Assembly: GCF_019091135.1 (NCBI RefSeq)
Contig: NZ_JAGXJW010000018.1
Coordinates: forward strand, 1 to 64,000
DNA: 64,000 nucleotides
DNA from: Cohnella sp. GbtcB17
Lineage (GTDB): Bacteria; Bacillota; Bacilli; Paenibacillales; Paenibacillaceae
Direction: 5' to 3'
Every line of letters begins with the position of its first letter. Within the stretch, counting starts at the first letter, position 1. The notes below the pieces were generated by a model, which was not told the DNA's origin, searched no databases, and saw only the letters and a program-made list of their open reading frames with translations. A program made the translations under genes and the position numbers. Of the stretch, positions 58,636 through 64,000 are shown one piece after another.

Positions 58636-59559
58636 TAAGCGAGAAAAGCAATATTACTGAAGCGACGAGGGCGCCGGACCGTGCTATAAGCGAGAAAAGC
58701 GCGGCTGCAAGAGCAGGCCGTCGCTGTAAGCGAGAAAAGCAATGTTACTGAAGCGACGAGGGCGCCGGACCGTGCGGTAAGCGAGAAAAGCGCGGCTGCA
58801 GGAGCCGGCGACCGCTGTAAGCGAGAAAAGCAATGTTACTGAAGCGAAGAGAGCGTCGGACCGTGCTGTAAGCGAGAAAAGCGCGGCTGCATGAGCAGGC
58901 CGTCGCTGTAAGCGAGAAAAGCAATGTTACTGAAGCGACGCGAGCGCCGGAGCGTGCGGTAAGCGAGAAAAGCGCGGCTGCAGGAGCGGGCGACCGCTGT
59001 AAGCGAGAAAAGCGCGGCTGCATGAGCAGGCTGTCGCTGTAAGCGAGAAAAGCAACGTTACAGAAGCGGCGAGGGCGCCGGACCGTGCGGTAAGCGAGAA
59101 AAGCGCGGCTACAGGAGCAGGCCGCCGCTGTAAGCGAGAAAAGCAACGTTACTGGAACAACGAGAGTGCCGGACCGTGCTATAAGCGAGATAAACGCTGC
59201 TGCATGAGCCGGCGATCGCTGTAAGCGAGAAAAGCAAAGTTACTGAAGCGACGAGGGCGCCGGACCGTGCTATAAGCGAGAAAAGCGCGGCTGCAAGAGC
59301 AGGCCGTCGCTGTAAGCGAGAAAAGCAATGTTACTGAAGCGACGAGGGCGCCGGACCGTGCGGTAAGCGAGAAAAGCGCGGCTACATGAGCAGGCAACCG
59401 CTGCAAGCGATAAAAGCAGCGTTACTGAAGCGACGAGAGTGCCGGACCGTGCTGTAAGCGAGAAAAGCGCGGCTGCACGAGCCGGCGACCGCTGTAAGCG
59501 ATAAAAGCAACGTTACTGGAACGACGAGAGCGCCGGAGCGTGCTGTAAGCGAGAAAAGC
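58636..59559. repeat. About 21-copy array of TAAGCGAGAAAAGC with 40/51-bp alternation
   Basis: TAAGCGAGAAAAGC recurs at, for example, 58636, 58687, 58727, 58778, 58818, 58869, 58909, 58960, 59000, 59040, 59091, 59131, 59222, 59273, 59313, 59364, 59455 and 59546, with variants at 59182, 59404 and 59495. Steps alternate between about 40 and 51 bp, giving a 91-bp higher-order unit: one half holds GCGGCTGCAGGAGCAGG, the other GCGACGAGGGCGCCGGACCG. It begins 33 bp after the GH105 stop and ends before a terminator. Minus-strand frames here are open only because the repeats lack stop codons. Confidence 0.9.
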
Positions 59560-59597
59560 GCGGCTGCAGGAACCACTCCTATGCTGCGACCAAACGA

Positions 59598-59639
59598 AAA
59601 GACCTTCAGAGCGCGCTGCGTGCTGCTCTGAAGGTCTTT
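59598..59639. terminator. Strong hairpin terminator after the repeat array
   Basis: AAAGACCTTCAGAGC pairs perfectly with GCTCTGAAGGTCTTT. It lies at the far end of the array, about 1 kb after the GH105 stop. A-rich and T-rich sides allow function on both strands. Confidence 0.75.
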
Positions 59640-59790
59640 CTGCATGGCGCAGAACGCATCTCTACACCCCCGTCCCAACGAACCTTTACACAAATTTGTT
59701 TTTTCGGACATACTGCTCGAACATTTCGGCTTTAAATTAATAGCTGTGGGATCGTTCCCATACCACGACATTAAAAAAGGGAGTCCTGTC

Positions 59791-60267
59791 ATGCTGATCG
59801 ATATCCGAGCGAATGCGACCCCTGAAGACTCCCGCACGCATGTCCGCTTCGCTTTTCAGCTGGACGAGCCGGCATTCGCGGTTCGAATTCATTTCGAATA
59901 TTCGCCCAAGCGATTGGACGACGACGGAAGAGCGCGCGAACTTCTGAAACATAGCTTTGAAAAATACGTCCTGCCCGAGCAACGGGCGCTTGCCAAGGAG
60001 AGGCTCGACCGGTACCTCCCGCTCAACAACCTCATCACGCTATCGGTGGACGACCCGGACGGCTACCGCGGCGCCTGTCACCGCCATGATCCGGTCCAGG
60101 GCCTAACCATCTCAGAGCACGACGCTTCCCCGGGCTTGATGAAGGGCAAGCTCGCGGCGGGGGAATGGACGATCACGCTTAGCCTCCATGCCATCGTCAC
60201 CGACAGCTGCGCCTATCGCCTGCAAGTATGGGTGGAAGACGGGGAAAGGAAGGGGGAGCAGCCATGA
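59791..60267 (+). CDS. Beta-rich hypothetical protein coupled to a PHP hydrolase
   Basis: 158 aa. ATG 59791 follows AAAAAAGGGAG; an ATG at 59644 extends the frame but the added part is not protein-like. The sequence has paired strands (HVRFAFQLDEPAFAVRIHFE, AAGEWTITLSLHAIVTDSCA, RLQVWVEDGE) like the beta sandwich that often forms the N-terminal part of CehA/McbA-type hydrolases. Here it is a separate gene whose stop overlaps the PHP start by ATGA. It probably works as a subunit or lid of the hydrolase. Not otherwise recognised. Confidence 0.6.
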   Translation: MLIDIRANATPEDSRTHVRFAFQLDEPAFAVRIHFEYSPKRLDDDGRARELLKHSFEKYVLPEQRALAKERLDRYLPLNNLITLSVDDPDGYRGACHRHDPVQGLTISEHDASPGLMKGKLAAGEWTITLSLHAIVTDSCAYRLQVWVEDGERKGEQP

Positions 60268-61253
60268 GATGGACGGCATGCGAGCTGCACGCCCATACGC
60301 TTCATAGCGACGGCAAAATGACGCTGACGGAGCTCGCGTCGGCGGCGGCCAAGCTCGGCTTCGAGTGCGTGGCGCTCACCGATCACAATACGATGTCGGG
60401 CTTGGCGGACAAGGAAGCGGCGGAGCGGCAGGCGGGGATCGCGATATTGCCCGGCATGGAGTGGACGACGTTCCACGGGCATATGGTCACCGTCGGCCTG
60501 GCGGAATACGTCGATTGGCGGCAAGCGAATACCGGCAATATCCACGACGGCGTGTCCGCCGTTCATGCGCGCGGAGGCGTCGCCGGGCTTGCGCATCCGT
60601 TCCGCATCGGAAGTCCGGCATGCACGGGCTGTTACTGGGAGTACGAGGTGGAGGACTGGAACGACTTCGACTATATCGAAGCCTGGTCGGGCACGTTCGC
60701 GCCGATCAAGACGGACAATGCGCGCGCGTTCGCGCTGTGGACGGACAAGCTGAACGAAGGCTACCGCCTGGCCGCCACGTCCGGACGCGATTGGCACGAC
60801 GCCGCGGAGACGGACGAGCCGATCTCGGTCACCTATCTCCGCCTTGAAGACGAGTCGAGACCGATCGGCGAGGAGGCGGTAGAGGCGCTGCGCCGGGGGC
60901 GGGTATCGGTAACGATCGGTCCGCTGGTCACGCTGGAGGCCGAGACGCCCGCCGCCTTCTACCGGATCGGGGATGTCATCCCGGCCGACAAACGCACGGT
61001 GACAGCAAGCATCGGCATTGATTTTTCCGTCCGCCAGGGGCATTGGGCGCTTGCCGATCCGGCATGCCGCATACGCTTGTCCAGCAATCAGGGCGTATTG
61101 GAGGAGCGCGCGGTTCAGGCGACGGAGGATACGCAAAAGATTCGCATGGCCGTGCAAACCGAAGGCTTGTCATGGATGCGGGCCGAATTGTGGGGGATCG
61201 TCCGGGGCGTATCGGCCCTGATCGCTTTTACCAACGCCATTTATTTCGATTAG
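60264..61253 (+). CDS. PHP-domain metallohydrolase, CehA/McbA-like
   Basis: 329 aa. PHP metal motifs are complete: HAHTLHSDGK (residues about 8-17), ALTDHNTMSG (about 38-47), LPGMEWTTFHGHM (about 66-78), VAGLAHPFRIG (about 110-120), and a late SGRDWHD. The CehA/McbA branch cleaves esters, carbamates or phosphoesters with two or three metals. ATG 60264 follows GAAAGGAAGGGGG. It is coupled to the small beta protein before it and is 13 bp before the phosphodiesterase-like gene. Together with the downstream importer, hydrolysis of a phosphodiester or other ester is the likely task. Confidence 0.85.
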   Translation: MRWTACELHAHTLHSDGKMTLTELASAAAKLGFECVALTDHNTMSGLADKEAAERQAGIAILPGMEWTTFHGHMVTVGLAEYVDWRQANTGNIHDGVSAVHARGGVAGLAHPFRIGSPACTGCYWEYEVEDWNDFDYIEAWSGTFAPIKTDNARAFALWTDKLNEGYRLAATSGRDWHDAAETDEPISVTYLRLEDESRPIGEEAVEALRRGRVSVTIGPLVTLEAETPAAFYRIGDVIPADKRTVTASIGIDFSVRQGHWALADPACRIRLSSNQGVLEERAVQATEDTQKIRMAVQTEGLSWMRAELWGIVRGVSALIAFTNAIYFD

Positions 61254-61266
61254 GAGCAGAACGCCA

Positions 61267-62016
61267 ATGAACGATTTTCCACTCATCACCGCGCATACCG
61301 GATGCATGGGCACGCCGGACAATTCCGTCGAATCCGCCCGGGCGGGTCTGTCTCTTGGTGCGGACATCATCGAAGACGACATCCGGGTCACCCGCGACGG
61401 CGTCCTTGTGCTGAGTCATGACGATCGCGTCGTGCTGGCCGACGGCCGCATCGCTAGCTTGTCCCGATTGACCTTGCAAGAGCTGGACGCAGGGCTGTCG
61501 GCGCCGATCGTCCGGCTCGAGACGGTCCTCGATCTGTTGGTCGGCGGCGGGCAAGCCCGAATGAATCTGGACCTCAAGACCGACGATTGCATCGAGCCCG
61601 TCATGGCGCTCATACGGAGGCGGGAACTCGCCGACCGGGTGCTGCTGACCGGCTGCGAATACGGCAGAGCGGTTCGGGCAAACGACGCGGACGGCGGCAT
61701 CGCGAAGCTGTTGAACGTCGATATCGGCAGCTTCCGGACGTCCGTCTACGTCGAAGCGATTAAAACGGCCTGCGAGGACGCACAACGCGCCGGCTGCTTC
61801 GGCCTCAACGTGCCCTATCAGCTCGCGCTGCCGGAGCTGCTGACGCTCGCATCCGATCGCGGACTGTCGGTATTCGTCTGGACCGTCGGCGAGGCGCAGG
61901 AGATGAGGAAGTACGCGGAGATGGGCGTCCGGTCTATCACGACGCGGGACGTCGCGGCGCTGCTGCGCGTCAAACAAGGCTGGCACGAAGAGGGGCTAAG
62001 CGGGCATGACCTATAA
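61267..62016 (+). CDS. Glycerophosphodiester phosphodiesterase-like protein with altered motif residues
   Basis: 249 aa, GDPD-type TIM barrel, no signal peptide. The active-site region reads AHTGCMGTPDNSVES (about 8-22), ADIIEDDIRVTRDGV (about 36-50) and VLSHDDR (about 52-58). In most GDPD enzymes the first box is HRG...PENT; here Arg is Thr and Glu is Asp, and the later metal Glu is replaced by Asp in NLDLKT. Catalytic His residues are kept, so activity on a related phosphodiester is plausible. The start follows AGGAGC. The stop overlaps the LacI-type start by 11 bp. Confidence 0.82.
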   Translation: MNDFPLITAHTGCMGTPDNSVESARAGLSLGADIIEDDIRVTRDGVLVLSHDDRVVLADGRIASLSRLTLQELDAGLSAPIVRLETVLDLLVGGGQARMNLDLKTDDCIEPVMALIRRRELADRVLLTGCEYGRAVRANDADGGIAKLLNVDIGSFRTSVYVEAIKTACEDAQRAGCFGLNVPYQLALPELLTLASDRGLSVFVWTVGEAQEMRKYAEMGVRSITTRDVAALLRVKQGWHEEGLSGHDL

Positions 62017-63010
62017 CATCAAGGAAATCGCTTCGCTCGCCGGCGTATCCAAATCGACGGCATCGAGAGTTATATCCGGAAACGGGTATGCCAGTCCCGA
62101 AGCCAGGGCTCGTGTGCTCGAGGTCGTCGAGCAATTGCAGTACAAGCCGAACGCGGTGGCGAGGGCGATGGTCGCCAAGCGGACGAACAACATCGGCGTG
62201 ATCGTATTCCGTGAGCAACAGCCGATCGTCTCCCATCCGCTGTACGGCAAGCTGATCGACGCGATCCTCGAAGCGGCCGAAGGGCTGGGCTACTCGGTGC
62301 TGCTCAAGACCGACCGGGAGATGTCGGTCCGCTCGGCGGACCACATGCTGGAGCGGCGCGTCGACGGCCTCATTCTGATCAGCAGACTGCGGAAGAACGT
62401 CGTCGATCACGTCAAAAAGTACAATCTTCCTTACCTGATGGTGAACGGCTCGACCGACGATCCGGACGTCATCCACCTCGTCAGCAACGACGAGGAGGGC
62501 GGCGCCAAGGCGGCCGCATACTTGCACGGCCTCGGGCACCGGCGATTTTTCGTCATCGCAGGACCCCAGGAGCACCGAAGCCACCATCTCCGGCTGGAGG
62601 GGTTCAGGCAAGGGCTGCAGCGGCTCGGCGTCCCGGCGTCGGACCTGGCCATCGTCCTGTCGCCGGAGTCGAATCTCGAGCAGGGCGCCCGGCTCATGGC
62701 GGAGCACTTCGAGGCGTTCATCGGCGGCGATTATACCGTGCTTTTCACCACCAACGACATGCTTGCGCTCGGCGCCATGAAGGTGCTGCTGCAGCGATCG
62801 GTCCGTGTCCCGGAACAAGCGGCGGTGATGGGCTTCGACGATATCGACTTCGCGGCGGCGTACGCGCCGGCGCTGACGACGGTCAAGGTGGACACGAACC
62901 GGATGGGGCACGACGCCGTCGCCTTGCTCGACCGTCTCATTCATCAAGAAGAGGTCCTGTCTAAAAAGAACGAATTCTCCAGCGAAATTCTGATTCGCGA
63001 GTCGACTTGA
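62006..63010 (+). CDS. LacI family transcriptional regulator
   Basis: 334 aa. The N-terminal HTH is typical (NIKEIASLAGVSKSTASRVI, hinge YKPNAVARAMVAKRTNNIGV, about 50-69). A periplasmic-binding-type effector domain follows (VFREQQPIVSHPLYGKLIDA, GLILISRLRKNVVDHVKK, LGHRRFFVIAGPQEHRSHHL, TTNDMLALGAMKVLLQRSVR). Start ATG 62006 overlaps the preceding gene by 11 bp. It sits inside the operon between the hydrolases and the permease, which supports control of the same locus by the imported compound. Confidence 0.93.
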   Translation: MTYNIKEIASLAGVSKSTASRVISGNGYASPEARARVLEVVEQLQYKPNAVARAMVAKRTNNIGVIVFREQQPIVSHPLYGKLIDAILEAAEGLGYSVLLKTDREMSVRSADHMLERRVDGLILISRLRKNVVDHVKKYNLPYLMVNGSTDDPDVIHLVSNDEEGGAKAAAYLHGLGHRRFFVIAGPQEHRSHHLRLEGFRQGLQRLGVPASDLAIVLSPESNLEQGARLMAEHFEAFIGGDYTVLFTTNDMLALGAMKVLLQRSVRVPEQAAVMGFDDIDFAAAYAPALTTVKVDTNRMGHDAVALLDRLIHQEEVLSKKNEFSSEILIREST

Positions 63011-63029
63011 GAAAGGAGGCGCGAGCCTA

Positions 63030-63854
63030 GTGGGATGGTACTTTAAAGCCATCGGCAGACGGAGGATCATCGAGTTTATTCTATTGACGATTTTTGCCGT
63101 GTTTTTCGCGGGACCTTTGCTGAACCTGGTCGTACTGGCCTTCAGCGGCCAATGGACGTACCCCGATCTGCTGCCCCATCAATGGTCTTTTAAATGGTGG
63201 AGGTTCGTGTTCGAACAGGACGACGTTGCGAAGTCGATCGGGCTGTCCTTCCTGATCGCGACGATCGTCACCGCGCTTTCCATCGTTCTCTGCATTCCGG
63301 CGGCCTATGCATTCGCCCGCATTCGTTTCCCGTTCAAAAGAGTGTTTTTGTTCTCCTTCCTGCTGACGCACGCCTTTCCGAAAATGGGCCTCTACGTGTC
63401 GATCGCGGTGCTGTTCTACAAAGTGGGACTTATGAACACGATGCTCGGGGTCGTCCTCGTGCACATGATCAACGTGCTCATGTTCATGACGTGGATTCCG
63501 ACCGCGGCCTTCCGCAACATTCAAGCCGCCCAGGAAGAGTCGGCCCGGGACGTCGGCGCGACGCCGCTGCGGGTATTCCGGAGCATCACACTGCCGATGG
63601 CGATGCCGGGCATCATGGTCGCCTCCGTATTCACGTTCCTCAACTCGCTCGACGAAGCGCAAGGGACGTTCCTGGTCGGCATTCCCGACATCAAGACGAT
63701 GCCGATCATCATGTACTCGATCATATCGGACTTTCCTAGCAGCGCCGGCGCGGTATTTTCGATCATCCTGACGGCGCCGACCATCATCCTGCTCGTGGCC
63801 GCCCAGCGGCTTATCAGCGCGGACGTGATGGCCAGCGGATTTCAAGTGAAATAA
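63030..63854 (+). CDS. ABC transporter permease
   Basis: 274 aa, six membrane segments (IEFILLTIFAVFFAGPLLNL; SFLIATIVTALSIVLCIPAA; VFLFSFLLTHAFPKMGLYVS; VVLVHMINVLMFMTWIP; MPGIMVASVFTFLNSLDEA; FSIILTAPTIILLVAAQRLI). The EAA loop is EESARDVGATPLRVFRSITL (about 178-197). The type resembles the inner permease of PotC/UgpE/phosphonate-type importers with a single C-terminal permease. GTG 63030 follows AAAGGAGG. The second permease and binding protein are not in the window. Confidence 0.9.
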   Translation: MGWYFKAIGRRRIIEFILLTIFAVFFAGPLLNLVVLAFSGQWTYPDLLPHQWSFKWWRFVFEQDDVAKSIGLSFLIATIVTALSIVLCIPAAYAFARIRFPFKRVFLFSFLLTHAFPKMGLYVSIAVLFYKVGLMNTMLGVVLVHMINVLMFMTWIPTAAFRNIQAAQEESARDVGATPLRVFRSITLPMAMPGIMVASVFTFLNSLDEAQGTFLVGIPDIKTMPIIMYSIISDFPSSAGAVFSIILTAPTIILLVAAQRLISADVMASGFQVK

Positions 63855-63876
63855 CGAAAAGGAGGGGATCTACGAA

Positions 63877-64000
63877 ATGAGCGTCCAACTGGCCGTCCGC
63901 GGCCTGACCAAACGCTACAAGACAGGCGAGGGCGTCACCGGCATTAACCTCGAAGTGAACAAAGGCGAGCTCGTGACGCTGCTCGGACCTTCCGGCTGCG
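63877..64000 (+). CDS. ABC transporter ATP-binding protein (start only)
   Basis: First 41 codons; the gene runs beyond the window. LAVRGLTKRYKTGEGVTGIN, then LEVNKGELVTLLGPSGC, ending in the first residues of Walker A (GPSGCGKTT would follow). This is the start of a PotA/UgpC-like ATPase. ATG 63877 follows AAAGGAGGGG, 22 bp after the permease, so it energises that transporter. Confidence 0.93.
   Translation, partial: MSVQLAVRGLTKRYKTGEGVTGINLEVNKGELVTLLGPSGC

Noticed and set aside
58464-59837. Minus-strand ORFs with repeated FLAYS/LFSLT peptides as a repeat protein
   Set aside because: The 91-bp unit is not a multiple of three, so the frame changes at each unit, there are no ribosome binding sites, and the plus strand shows no coding alternative. 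Non-coding repeat is simpler.
1-64000. rRNA, tRNA, riboswitch, insertion sequence or prophage
   Set aside because: Looked for CCA-type tRNA ends, conserved rRNA stretches, T-box or SAM-type leaders, transposase motifs and phage structural genes; none could be supported by eye.

Overview
The window looks like a chromosomal segment of a GC-rich, spore-forming-type Firmicute of the Paenibacillaceae (Paenibacillus or Cohnella-like). The evidence is the strong AGGAGG-type ribosome binding sites, an S-layer-homology (SLH) anchored giant protein, a YesS-like membrane AraC regulator beside an LplABC-type sugar importer, GH105 and heparinase-type polysaccharide enzymes, and many small single-gene regulator/enzyme pairs. 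This placement is inference from gene content. No rRNA, tRNA, insertion sequence or CRISPR array was seen.

1-12.4 kb is a patchwork of mostly small genes of mixed base composition: the tail of a carboxymuconolactone decarboxylase-like gene, GNAT acetyltransferases, HxlR regulator with divergent quinone reductase-type flavoprotein, LysR regulator with a divergent but truncated CynX-type MFS gene, a luciferase-like oxidoreductase, SDR with divergent AraC regulator, several AT-rich orphan genes, a lipoprotein that seems to start at ATT, a chloramphenicol phosphotransferase-like kinase, a PhzF protein and a 40-codon remnant of an ECF sigma factor. A short hairpin element with the core GGAGAACGATAG recurs just after stop codons here.

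12.4-28.4 kb holds a response regulator and a very large hybrid histidine kinase on the minus strand, divergent from two giant exported proteins (1153 and 2707 aa). The second has fibronectin-like domains, four nearly identical Ig-like repeats, an Asn/Gly spacer and three SLH motifs. A 20-bp motif flanking the regulator gene links the two halves. The kinase carries a proline where its second (NarL-type) phosphoacceptor histidine should be.

28.5-38.9 kb contains small membrane proteins, a MerR/SDR operon with a textbook 19-bp-spacer promoter, a dihydrofolate reductase-like protein, DUF1349 and SUFU proteins, a YkvA protein, a P-loop kinase, an exported asparaginase homologue with altered active-site motif, a Bcr/CflA-type efflux pump and a DivIVA-domain protein.

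39-58.6 kb is dominated by polysaccharide use: a 988-aa heparinase II/III-type lyase; then a thiosulfate uptake pair (YeeE/TusA-like), MarR and VOC genes; then an operon with YesS-like regulator, lipoprotein binding protein, two permeases, sugar epimerase-like TIM barrel, an unassigned 584-aa protein and a 778-aa GH105 unsaturated uronyl hydrolase. The last four genes from the second permease to the 584-aa protein are joined by ATGA overlaps. Two intergenic repeat arrays lie directly after the lyase and the GH105 gene.

59.6-64 kb starts a second import locus: a small beta-rich protein, a PHP/CehA-type metallohydrolase, a glycerophosphodiester phosphodiesterase-like enzyme, a LacI regulator, an ABC permease and the start of its ATPase, suggesting uptake and hydrolysis of a phosphodiester or related compound.
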